Positions 11,166 to 22,388 of a stretch of 64,000 nt of DNA are shown here, one piece after another; position 1 is the first letter of the stretch, and every line of letters begins with the position of its first letter. The stretch covers positions 681,513 to 745,512 of the forward strand of contig FN649743.1 of NCBI GenBank assembly GCA_000310025.1. The letters run 5' to 3'. The translations under genes were made by a program, and so were the position numbers. This stretch comes from Ectocarpus siliculosus. Taxonomy: Eukaryota > Sar > Phaeophyceae > Ectocarpales > Ectocarpaceae. Below the pieces are notes generated by a model, which was not told the origin of the DNA, ran no database searches, and saw only the letters and a list, made by a program, of their open reading frames with translations.

Positions 11166-14100
11166 ATGTGTAGCAGGGGCCTAAGGACGAGTTTGCTGGG
11201 CGTGGTGGTCGGAGCGGCGACGGTGGAGAGCATGACCCTGACTGCCAGGAGCGGCGGCGGCTTCTTGAGGATGATGGTGACGAGGTCGTCGTCTCCGACG
11301 TACGCTGCTGCCAACAAGCGCACCATGTCGATGTCGGTTGATGCTGGAGTAGACGCGGCCCGGTACACCAACTTCATCAAGGACAAGGTATGACGGATGA
11401 CGGATGCAGGACACACTCACGAGGGAGTGCTGACGCAACGAAGGGCAGATGCTATCTAAGTACATTTTCTCATGATGATGAGTGCTGCGAAAATTGCTGT
11501 ACACAGAGTGCACGGCAAAGGCGGCGGAAGAGAGCATCACGTACGCAACATCAGAGTCAAGCAAGGCACACATGGGAGATCTTGCCCCAGCGCCGTAGCA
11601 GCATCATTGTTCTCCACCTCCCCGGCCCTTGTGTAACAAAACACTTGTGTTTTTTTTGGAAAAGTATGTCTCTCGGTGCAGACAGACTGACTGCTGCGTG
11701 CATGAAAACTGACATGAAAGTTGCACCAGTCTTGAACGCGCGGAGGACTTCTGTTCGTTGGCAACATGCGTGTCATGTGTGATGACAAACGAAAGACGGC
11801 GTATGCACGTTATACAGTAGGTCCTGTCGTGCCAGTAGCGAATCCGCTTCGTCCTACCACATGACTGAAACACGTACCAACACTTGTGGCAGAGCAGTAG
11901 GCAATAGACAACTTCTCCCGCTTCTGAGGCCTGACCGGCAGTCGTCCATACTTTTTCCGGACCACGTTAAGAACTTCATGCCCACCGTTAATCGAAACAC
12001 AAACATGTTTAGGCGGGCATTTGTAGCCTACAAGAGGAACTACAAGAACCCCAGCCTTGGCAAAAACATAACTTCTTTTAGTGCGCGCGCGCTCTCTGTG
12101 CGTCGGCTTCAAACTAAATAGAGGTCCTAAACGCAGGTGCGGGTGCTACATTGAGCAGCTGACAATAAGTGAATTTGTCCTCGTTGTTTTCCTGGACTGG
12201 CAACTGAGGTAGTTTTTGGTCGATCAGCCGGCTAGCGTGGGTGGGTAGATGGTTACCAAAAGGACACACACACGCACGCGCGAACACTGACGTCTCTTCA
12301 TGGGTCGGCCGGTTAGCGCGGTCGACGGACGTTTTGTCAGAGAACGGTGTCACGAAGTATTGCTTGGCGTTTTTTGCGGTCCGATGGACGAGAAGAAGCG
12401 TGTTTACATGTATCCAGCCCCGATCCACCAAACACCCTTGATATTTTCCATTTTTTCACCCCTCTCGCCCCTCCCTCCCCTCAAAACAACTTTCTGGATT
12501 CGATTCCGACTCAGGCGAAGTTCCCGAACCCCCCGAGGCGTTTGCCGACCCTCCTGCGGTTCCTGCAGCACAAGGGTCTCACCCCGGTAGACCCCGCGGA
12601 CCGCGCGGGGCTGAACCCTTTCCTCGTCCCCCTCGTCAAGGTGAGAACAGAATAAAAAACATCAACACGTCCCCTTCGGCTACGCTGCGGTTAACTCCAG
12701 AGAGCACGGGTAGTCTCTCTGTGGTTGTGTACGTAGAAGTATATTTTCTCAGTATAACACGGAGGTTTGGCGAGTCGAATTCGTGATCTTGCCGGATCTT
12801 TGGAACGATTGTGTAGCCCTTGTTAAGGTGGGAGCATCATAACAGAACGTTGGTTGTTGGAATACGCGATTATGCCGGGGGTCTTTCGAACAAATGTGTC
12901 GTATAGACCTTTTTGAGGTGAGAGCAGAAAACAAACACCGAGATTGGTTTCTCGAATCCATGATGATGCTGGGTGTTTTGAAGAATTGGGTAGACCTTGT
13001 TAGCGCTTTTGCCCTCCCCGCTGCCGTTGAGCACACATCCTCTCCCAATGTCACACCCACCTCTGGTAGTGTGCTACGCCTCGTACGTTTCTGTTACTGT
13101 GCGTTCTGCTAGATTGCCGCCTTGAAATCACATGAAGAACCACGGAATATACCGATTTTTTGTGTCCCCGTCATCCCTCCCTTCAGTACCAAGAGAAGGC
13201 GGGGCCAAGCTACCGCTCGTGACCTTCCCTTGCAACTCCAGGAGCCATCGTGGTCAAGCCGTCGATCACGATAATCTCCGCCAAGCCCGCACGTTAGGTG
13301 CCGTAGTCCTTGTTTCCACTGCCGTGCCGTGCTGTTGGCATGGTGAGTGCTGTGGGCGCAGCAGTGGAAGCGAAGGCTACGGGACGTGCCGTGCGGGCTT
13401 GACGGCACTGCTCGTGAGCGACGGCTTGGCCCCCGATGACTGGCGGAGTGCAAGGGAAGGTCACAAGCGGCACAGCGTGGCACCTGTGGGCTTTGTCCAT
13501 CCGGTGTGGGATGGTGAATTTTTGTTGGGTTGTGGGGTTTCGCATCTTTTCGATTAATTTCGGAATTCTGTACCATATCTAGTTGGCTTCGTATCTTCAT
13601 GTACGAGCCTCGAGGGTGGGCTAATGTTATGGGAAATGAGTACGAGGATTTGAACGGCAGTTCTAGGAATTATACTCAGGTTGTTGCGGGAGCTGAAACT
13701 CCCTATTTGTCAGATAGAAGTACCATCAAGATAGAAGTACCATCAAGATGTCGTTGCCATGACACCCCTCCATGCAAGGAGCCCCCCACCCCCTTTTGTT
13801 CAGTCTATACATGTAACAAAGAAAGCACGGAACTGCTGTGCAAGAGAGTAGTAATAAGAAGTGATTCATCACCAAGTTTTTTTTGGGGGATTGCTACGCG
13901 AGTAAACCTCTCAACACTATTGTACCCGTTCTGATGTGCGCTGCCTGCCGGGCCGGCGCGGTTGGCCTGCGTCGTTTGGCTCGGTGTTTTGTTTTTTCCC
14001 AGGGGGATGACGGGGTTGTGACGGGACTGCTGCGATGGCCTACATCGCCGGAGGTAAGAAAATATGGCGAACTATCTCGCACTTCTGTTGATTCCTTGAG

Positions 14101-17100
14101 TAGCGGCACGGGCGTAGAGAAGTACCATGGTAAATAGTCTAGATCGAGTACGTCTACGCTGCGTGATGGTGGGCTTCGCACATGGAATCGCGCGATGGTC
14201 GTTCACAGCAACACGCCGTGTGCTTCAGCTGCGGAAAGTAGCATGGCAAAAAAATGTCCCTATCATCCGGGGAAGTTTTCAATGTGCGGGTTTTTGGATG
14301 AGGCCGAATATTAAGCTCTGATTATTTCGGAGTTGTTTTTTGCTCTCGGTCGGGGGGGGGGTGGTCTGCACGGGAAAAATTATCCAGCTGCAAGCGGCCT
14401 TCTTACGGTTCCTCGAGGTACATTTTTTTCTCAGGAGAAAAAAGGGCCGATCCAAGTCTTTTGTGGGTCACAACATGCTTCAGTTCACGGTTTTGGCTCG
14501 TGTGCGACCAACAAGACACCAAGCGCCCTGTTTTGGGGTCGCCCGCAGAGGGCATGTGGGTAATGGCTCGCCAGTGGCTGCAGTTTGTGGATGTCGCCGG
14601 CCAAATGTCTCTCTCTGGCATGCGTTGTGGACTGATCACACTCGGAGCAGCCAAAAAAAAAAGGCAACGTCCAAAAAAGGCAACACCGCAACACACTTTC
14701 GGTTCACGTTTACAGGCCGTGTGCAATCAAAACTGGACAATACGCTCTGTTTCTGTGACGCGAGCAGAGGGTATGTGTATGATCACACACCATTGGCTGC
14801 AGTTTGCGGATGTCGACGGCGTAAAACCTCTCTCTGGCGTGTGTCATCGACTGGTCACACATGCAGCAGGCACAAAAACGGCCCTTTTCGGCCCAAAGGC
14901 AAGAACGCCAGCGGAGCAATGTGGCAGGGTTGGCGTGGGTCGGCTCGTGTGCGGCCAACACGACGCAGAACGCCCTGAATTTTAGATACCTGCAGAGAGT
15001 TTTGTGCATGACCTCAAGATACTGGCCTCTGTTTGGCCAGCAGACGGTGTAGTTCCTCGTTCTGGCACGATCGGGGTGTGTCCTCCAGTACCCCCCCCAT
15101 TTCCAAACTCGAAAATATCAGCCGATCCAGTTTACAAAATCGGCCCATTTTCTATCTCGCCAGCTGGAATCCTAGGAAATATTCGGCAATTGGGAATTTG
15201 GGCGTATGGCATTGGCCATTTTCCTCTGCGAAAGACGCCCAAATAATAGTTTGGGCTAAGAAAAGGATCCCCCCCCAAAAACAAAATTCACAGCTGAAGA
15301 CTCGGCCTGAGGGAGGGGAGCCGGTGGAATCGCAAACTTCAGACCATGGTCCCTGGGATTGTGATTTGAGTAAAGCGCATCGATGGGGTGTGGCTGCTCG
15401 GCCGTGTCGGCAGCTGCAGCACCACGTGGATTTCTCTCCTTTCTGTTGTTGAACTAAATACCTGCTTGGCGATGGAGTAGCGCATATGGGGCATGCCATT
15501 GATAATTGAACTCCAAAATGTGAGCATGTGGATTTCGAATCCTATCCAATCGCAGCGCGATATCTAGTTCGAGGCCTTTGCAGTTCGCAAAACCTACACA
15601 AGATACGCTGCCCACTTCCCCCACACATTCGGGAAAACACGGCCCCGATTTCTGATTCTTGGTGGGGTTCACGCCTTCGAAGATACGTCTCCGGTGACGA
15701 GGCCGGGACCAATAATCAATAAAATCCGTATGTCAGCGATGTGTCCTCCAGTACCCCCTCCAAGTTTTGCCCGCAGCGGGACAATGATTTTCCGTCGGAT
15801 AACTCACGACGCGAAAGTTGATTGTTTCGGCCTGCAGCGTGGTTCATGCGCACGAGCTGACAGCAACACAGAAAAACAAAGTTGTGGCATCAGATTAGCT
15901 CAGGCGCTTCCACCGGCGAACACGAAGTGAAGCGACTCCTCCTTCTTGTTTCCTTTCGTTCTTCTTTTTCCGTTCTTAGTTTTTCGTTCTTCTTTTTTGT
16001 GGATGGACGGATGCCAAGCGTAGCGGAGGCAGCGGCTTCCGCTGCTCACCCGCGGGGAGTGGGATGTTGAACCTTGTCAGTAGCCCCATGGAGGCGTGTG
16101 CGTGTTGACTTACGTCTGTCCATGAGTGCCTGCCTGTACGCTTTGCTCTGACGCATGCTTTTCTTGTCTTGCGACAAAGGAAGAAGGCTCCACGTTCAGC
16201 GCGACTAATTTTGCGGACGCTTCAAGAAGGCACTGAGCAAAGATCAGAACGGCTTCTACAATGTGAAAAATACGACAACACAGCAACAGACACATGTTGT
16301 TGTTGTACCCTGCCTTGGTCTTGTTGTTTCCAACTTCTTCTTTTGCTACCACCCCTCCTGCCGATCGCTCACGGTGCCCACTCGCGCCCTTGACATGCGC
16401 CACGCCAACATTCACACCTCCCCGTGTGGCCACATGCTGTGGCTTCGGCGCAGACGCTAGAGATGCCGGTCGTGAGAAACGGGGAGACTGGGCTGGAGCT
16501 GTTGGCGGACAACGCCGAGCACTTCATTAGGAGGGTGGTAGCCGAGGAGGACTTCGCGGGGTCGGCCGACAGCGAGGTGAGAGCGAGCGAGCGGTGACTG
16601 GACGCGTTCTGCCCAAGAAGTCGCCGTTTTTATTTAATTTGTCGTGGCTTGTTTTACGCGCTGTGTGGAGTGGGAAGAGGCAGTGCATGCCACCGGGCTG
16701 GCGGCGGTGCGCATGGACGTTCACTCCCGAAAATTTGTGAACCTGACGTCCAGGGCACTTGCGCTGACGTCGCAACTTGAGATCAATGCATATGGTATCC
16801 ACATCTGCAATGGTTGTTTTTCCCACCGCAGCCTTCGCGCGCGCGCATTTTCGAGCGTTTGTCGACTATTTCGCGCGCTTTTTTCTTTTTTCTCTGTTTG
16901 AATTTTTGCTTTTTCTTGGCAGGAGCTCATCCGGTTGGGCAATGAGGGGCTGCCAGAAGCGGATCCCCTGTACGAGAAGGGTGCTGTGGAAAACCTTGGC
17001 GTAGGAGTGGAGAAGTGAGTGCGGGTACTCTCGGGAGCCTTGGTCGACCGCAGTCATTGACCTGGCTGGTGGTGTGAATGTTTCGTTTTGTGTGGTTCGG

Positions 17101-17907
17101 CGTTTGGGATCGGGGAAGGAAGGGGCTGAGAGCGCGCGGTGTTGGTTTGGGTGTCACATCGCTCCACCAGGAACGCAGTTTGTGTACACACGCCCTGCAA
17201 CCACTTAACCACAATATCGACACAACACCAACAACATGCGGAAACAATACCAGTGCCAATGACAACAGCAGCAACGACGTTAGCAGCAACGACGACAACA
17301 ACCACTACACCACCATCACCGCCGCCGCAACAAGTACAACAACAACAAACACCAAAAACAACAACAACAACAACTATCACTACTAGCACCAACAACAACA
17401 ACCACCACAACTGAAGGTACCTCGCTCTCCGGGTCGGGGCCTTCGCCGACGTGTACGAGTGGCTCACGGCGTCCCACCTAGAGAAGGGAGACTCCACGGC
17501 GGCCTTGGCTTCCGCGGAGAAGGCCAACGAGATCTTCGTGGGCTGGGGGCGGCCGTACGGTCACTACGCCAGGGTGCTTGCCAAGATGGACAGAAGGTGC
17601 GTGATGTGTGTGTGCGGCGAAGCTTGTTTGTAGTTGGGGCTGTTTCCCAGAGTCTCAAGGTGGGGTAGCCACACGATCCTGTTGATTGCCTCGTTGAAGC
17701 CCTTGCCATGGTGGTGCTCATCCACATTGCGAGCTGGAGGGACGTGGGCTTGACAGCGCGCTTGTGCATTTTAAGCGTTCTATCAACGCCGAGATTCCAC
17801 ACAATACATTTCCCTTCGTACAAGCGGCGGCGTCTTCGTCGTCGTTTTGTGCTGCCGCTGCTGTGGCTGCTGCTGTTGCTGGTGCTGTTTGTTGGTAGTA
17901 GTGTTGT

Positions 17908-17939
<32 letters not shown>

Positions 17940-20544
17940 TTGATGATGGTCATGTGGTTGCTGCTGTTGCTTTTGGGTTCGGGCAAAAACATGATGTCGA
18001 AGATCTCTCCGTTTGTGATTGTGGCCGAACCGCTGTCGTGGTTCTAGGTTGCTTTTCGTATTTTTCGGAAGTGGTGTAGGAGAAGAAAGAGAATGGAGGT
18101 GGTGGGAGATGCCGCGGCACAAGTCGAGGAGCGTGTGCTGAGAAATTGACCTTCTCTCCCCCCACCCACCCACCATCCCACCACCCATGCATTCTGCCAG
18201 TTTGGTTCCTCTCGTGTTGTTTGCGCGTGTTTTATTTTTAATGTTTGTTTCGTGTGTGCGTGTGTCGTTCAAGAAAACAATCCTCTGCCCCGCTCGTTTC
18301 CCCTCTCTCGTCTAGATGAACCTACCGTTGTTTTTTGTTTTCTTTCCGCGTTTGGGATTAATGCGTTTGCTTGTGTGCTTGCGTGTGTGTCTGCTTTTTT
18401 TCTCCTTTCAGAGAAATGGAGGCCAAGGACGCGGCGAAGGTGTCTCTGCGGTGCCCCTGCTGGACCATTTCCCCCAACAGCAAGGACTTGGAGGAGGTGG
18501 TCAAGATCGCGGGGTGAGTGAACCAAGCGGGCTGAGTCAAGTGCGTGAGTCTACATATTGTATAGGGGAGTGGACTGAGCGAACCAACTGTGTTGAGTCA
18601 GGTGATTGAGTCATACAGGGGAGTGGACTGAGCGAACCAAGTGAGTCGAGTCAGGTGATTGTGATTGAGGTGTTGTGGCACACCGCCGTTCATAAATAGT
18701 GCGATAGCTCTTTGTGGGCGTAGGATCTCCGACACCGCGTGGTGTCGATTCACTTTCGCTCTGATCTGTTCTTTCTGTCTTGTTGATCCTGTTTGTTGTT
18801 CGAAGTATTTGTGGCGGATATCTTGTTATATTCTGAATCCCCTACGGCTGTCATCGTTGACTAGGAAGGACAGCCGACATCTTCCACTTTGGATATTTGG
18901 ACACGAGGCGTACAAGGCAGTACAGAATAACCATGGCAGGGGCCCTTCTCGGTTTGACGTACCGTCATCTCGAAAAGAGACGCGGGACGAGTGGTAGAAT
19001 GACCGACGGCAAATCAACACACCTAGAATCCCTTGGGATTTGATGTAAAACAGTGTCTCCCCCCCATCCCCCCAATTGATTGCGATGTGGTGCAATCGAA
19101 TCCAAGGTATGAGGACATGGCGAGCGTCCTGACGATGTACGAGGGGATGGCGGCGGACGAGCAGCCAGACAAGATCAACGAAGGGAAATCTCCGATGCAG
19201 GTGATCTCCGATGCAGGCGTGTCTGTGTTGTTGTTGTTGTCGTTGTTGTTATCGCTGTTGCTGCTTCATTTGTCCAGTGCTGTTCACGATCACGTTCAAC
19301 TCCCAGTACTGATTGGCGTATGCGTGCGGTCATGCAAGCATTCCGTTTTTGTTTTTTGTTTTCGCGCTGTGCGTCTTCCAAGGTGGCGCTTGACCGGGCC
19401 GCTCATCTCATGGACGCGGTGGCCTTCGGACACAAGGACTGGGACGGGGTCCGCGAGGAGCTCGCCGAGGTGCGTTGCGCGCCGGGGGGGGTTCTAGAAC
19501 GTGTACGTAATCTCACAGAATGACTACCCGTTCGAGAAAATACCACAGTCGAAAGGGGTGTGGGGTTTCGTATCGAGAAATGCGTTCGCCTTGATTTCCC
19601 GTTTACCGGAGTATTTTTGTTCATTTCGGTTTTGGTTGTGTGCGAATGTTTTTCGTCGGCTGGATCCTTCTCCACGTTACTTCATCGAGTAAGGAACAAT
19701 CAGGAAGTAGGTGGGTTGTGTCTCGGGTAGACCGTTTTGCTGATTTTGTTTTTGCGCGAGGTAGGTGAGTATCCGAGCCGGTCGGGGGAGGCACCATGAC
19801 CAGGACGGCCTTGGGCGAATCTCGACTTGGCAATCTACGTCTAAGCTAACGCGTCCTAGCTTGGTGTCGTATGCTGTGATCATATCGTCTTTTCTGTCCC
19901 ATGGCCTCGACAAGACATGTTGTAACATCCATGAATAAAGCCGGACATAAATTAAAGCGCCCCCCCCCTCCCCCGAGGTCAATGGTCTAACGACTACGGC
20001 ATGCACGGCTACGAGTACACCCACCCACCCCCCGTGCTCGCAAGTGCGGCACCCCCACCATATCACTTTGACGTCCACGCTCTGTTGGCTGTTGGTCGGT
20101 CAGCCGTTCCCTCCCGCCTTGGCTCTCGCATCAATTCCCGATATCTGCGCCCCCAGGTTTGTCTCGTGCGGTGATGTCCTCGCCCCCTAACACCGTCTCG
20201 CCGCCTGTTCCGTGTGTGTTCCTCCCTACTGTGCTGCGTTCTCTGCCCACCCCTTTCTCTCTCGCGTGCCGTTCATCCCGCTCTCTACTCGATGTTCCTC
20301 CCCCGTGTCTACTTGGCTGTGTGTGCTGTGCTGGTTTTCTACTGTTGTGTGCATCTCGTTTTGCGTTTTTTTGTGTGGTTTGTTGTGCTGCTGCTCTTGG
20401 TTTTCTTTGGGCCTGCCCGTCTGCCCTCGTTGATTGGTGTCGGTCGTCTCTTGCCCGCGCGTGTTTGCGGCTTGTTCGTGGTGGTGGCAGAGGTACGATC
20501 AAGGAGGTATCCCCGACATCGCGCGGTTTGTCAGAATGGAATGA
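11166..20544 (+). CDS. Conserved protein with TPR-like helices and organelle-type N-terminus
   Basis: Nine exons: 11166-11387, 12515-12640, 16463-16576, 16923-17014, 17417-17596, 18412-18513, 19107-19200, 19383-19469, 20491-20544. Every junction is GT..AG and keeps frame; total 1071 nt, 356 residues plus TGA. Residues 1-25 read like a signal sequence (basic MCSRGLRTS then a short hydrophobic LLGVVVGAA run). Residues 26-70 are rich in Ser, Thr, Ala, Arg and Met with almost no acids, as in organelle transit peptides. Residues about 195-244 resemble a tetratricopeptide hairpin (YEWLTASHLEKGDSTAALAS, then a second helix ending ARVLAKMDR). The C-terminus is helical and charged and ends in ARFVRME. 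I do not recognise a catalytic motif; a TPR-like scaffold in plastid or mitochondrion is inference. It is head-to-head with the GH10 gene. Intron 2 (3.8 kb) carries several repeat structures. Confidence 0.8.
12209..12340. repeat. Two inverted copies of a dispersed GCGCTANCCGGC repeat
   Basis: GGTCGATCAGCCGGCTAGCG at about 12220 and GGTCGGCCGGTTAGCGCGG at about 12303 are reverse complements of the tandem family found in GH1 intron 2 (59473-60010). Confidence 0.6.
12629..13010 (+). repeat. Tandem degenerate copies of an exon 2/donor boundary
   Basis: The true boundary at 12640/12641 (CCTCGTCAAG, then GTGAGAACAGAATA) is echoed in the following intron at about 12818-12850 (GCCCTTGTTAAG, GTGGGAGCATCATA), at 12907-12940 (GACCTTTTTGAG, GTGAGAGCAGAAAA), and as a trace at about 12995. 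Spacing of the last three is about 88 bp. Confidence 0.65.
13200..13480. repeat. Long imperfect inverted repeat (fold-back)
   Basis: The left arm starts GTGACCTTCCCTTGCAACTC near 13219 and ends near TTTCCACTGC (13324). The right arm (about 13360-13462), read in reverse, gives GTGACCTTCCCTTGCACTCC and continues through GCCAAGCCGTCG, AAGCCCGCACG and TTCCACTGC. Arms are about 105 bp and match at most positions; the loop is about 35 bp. It lies in intron 2 of the TPR-like gene. Confidence 0.8.
14480..15040. repeat. Satellite-like repeat of about 220 bp, 2.5 copies
   Basis: Motifs recur with a 220-227 bp period: GCAGAGGGCATGTGGG (14547), GCAGAGGGTATGTGTATG (14765) and GCAGAGAGTTTTGTGCATG (14992). 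TGGCTGCAGTTTGTGGATGT and its relatives follow each of the first two. CTCGTGTGCGACCAACAAGA precedes the first copy and recurs before the third. It lies in intron 2 of the TPR-like gene. Confidence 0.75.
15077..15758. repeat. Segment bounded by 18-bp direct repeats
   Basis: GTGTCCTCCAGTACCCCC occurs at 15077-15094 and 15741-15758, bounding 646 bp without coding capacity. It could be the ends of a degraded insertion or a dispersed short repeat. Confidence 0.4.
17335..17410. repeat. ACA/CAA triplet tract
   Basis: Dense CAA/ACA triplets directly upstream of the acceptor at 17416 in intron 4 of the TPR-like gene, an unusual replacement for a pyrimidine tract. Confidence 0.7.
17857..17970. repeat. 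CTG/GTT triplet tract
   Basis: Interrupted CTG and GTT triplets over about 110 bp in intron 5 of the TPR-like gene. This tract generates the Gln-rich shadow frame on the minus strand. Confidence 0.8.
18514..18665. repeat. Tandem repeat beginning at a splice donor
   Basis: GTGAGTGAACCAAG starts the intron at 18514, and GGGGAGTGGACTGAGCGAAC recurs at about 18566 and 18616, each followed by GAGTCAGGTGATTG-like sequence; the period is about 50 bp. Confidence 0.7.
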
Positions 20545-22388
20545 ATGACACGGGACCGGAATTCGGGTCAGAATTGAGGGTGAAACTCTGCTGTGTCTTG
20601 CCAAGGAATGGTTGAAGAAGAGAGCGGGGTAAACGTTGGTGTCTGTCACCAGTGAATGCGTGCAGACCTCTTTTTTGTTTTGTTTTTTGTTGTTGGCTCT
20701 CTACGATTTTGTGGCCTCCTGGGCGCTCCTTAGAAAGTAAGCAGCTGTATATTGACAACTCTCCGGATGACTATTGACTCAGCGGACACCCACAGGGACG
20801 GCATCTACTTCGTTCAACGTTCAACGACTATCGGGCAATGGCAGTGAAGGATGAAGCGTCTCCAATATCGGAAAACCGCCTGAATTCCTCCCCCTCATTG
20901 AGGGTATGTAGGAGAGTCAAGCTCCTGGTAGAACTAATGATAGACTAGAATGCTAACACGGACAAGGTTTTGTTCGATGATGCTGCAGACCCGCGGGTGT
21001 GCCAAATGATCAGCGCAGCAGTATAGCCGGCGTGGTTGGGGGGCACGATGAGCAAAGTGGGTTCTGTTCTGGTTTTGGTTCTTTCGCCCGAGGACAACCA
21101 TTGGTTACTGATTATGATATGCCCGATATATTTGTCGTTTCCTTTTCCCCTCCTCTCAGACCCCCTCTACAACTGGCTTCTGTAGCAGGCACGACCGTTC
21201 AGACAACGAGAGAGTTTCATCACACGCACATCGTGCGGTGCACAGAAGTTAACGCCTACTTACATATACTCGTGGAGATCCCGATGATGCCGTTTGTTTA
21301 CCCACGGAAGCGCCTTATCGCGGGACACGGACAGCTGCTGGAAGTGTTAATGAAGTATTTCCAATCAGGCAAACAGATTTCTTTCTTTTTTACTGCTGAA
21401 CCTCGGTATCAATGGGTATTTGGACACAAACCAGCTGCTGCAATAAACGAGGAAGCAAGGCTGCAAACCCACAACATAGGGATGTTTTTTTTTTGCTTGC
21501 GGGGAAATGCGGGAACAGGGCACCAGGGCGATGCAAGATTCAGCCCCGCGTGTGTCAGAACAAATATTTTGAGGCTGAGGTAATTTTGTATTATTGACGA
21601 ACACCACACACCACACGTCTCTCGTTTCACGCTCTATTGGACCCTGAACAGCTGTGCACGGTAAGTCTGTGATTACTGCATCCGTTCCTTTTCGCAGGAA
21701 TTCAAAGACTACACGGTTCTTTCACAGTCAATCTCCGCACAAACCCGTGCGCCTTCGCAAAAAGTGCAATGTTCGATAATAATGGCTTTTCCCAAGTGTT
21801 GGGAATGGCCCGGACTTTGCAGCCTTCCTCGCACGATGGCGGGGTGCCAAAGTGCCAACAAACTGCTATCTTGCAGATGACTCTTTGGAGTGTGTGTGTG
21901 TTTGGCGGCAGGTTTTGCGGGTCAAAAGCAGACAGCAGGGGTGCGCGCTTCCTGTAGAGCAGTAGACTATGCACCTACCACAAAAAGCGCCTACAAGTAC
22001 AGGATGAAAAATTTCGTCTCATCATCAGCCCTAGGAAATTTCCCATGAAGAGTATCCGGAACGGTTCCCGTGAACAAAGGGGTGGTACCTAGGCCCTTTC
22101 CACATCCACGGAGCACCCGGCAAATTATTTGGCGAAGAAGAATGAGGTGCGAGGCAGGAGGCAGCAACATACAGCTTGTTGTGGCGTGAGAGAGCACGCT
22201 GGTCCTCTTGCTGACATTATAAGATTTAAAAGAAGAGCAGCGACAGCAAGCTGGGGGGGGGGCTCTGATTGGGTGACGGGCGGACCAAAACCACCGTCTT
22301 TCTACTAGAGGACGGAACGAACGTAGGAGCGATATTTGGTTACTGGGTGACACACCTGCTGCTGCTTGGTCCTTTTAAGGGGTAAAAG
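20545..22388. other. Intergenic region, no supported gene
   Basis: Between the TPR-like stop and the next ATG. One open frame of 194 codons (20999-21583) starts with GTG, has no recognisable domain and no supporting splice context. A GT run and A/T runs are the only other features. Confidence 0.45.

Noticed and set aside
17783-18272. Gln/Asn-rich minus-strand frames
   Set aside because: Produced by the CTG/GTT triplet tract in an intron.
20999-21583. 194-codon intergenic open frame
   Set aside because: Starts with GTG, shows no domain, signal or splice context; frames of this length arise by chance in 64 kb.
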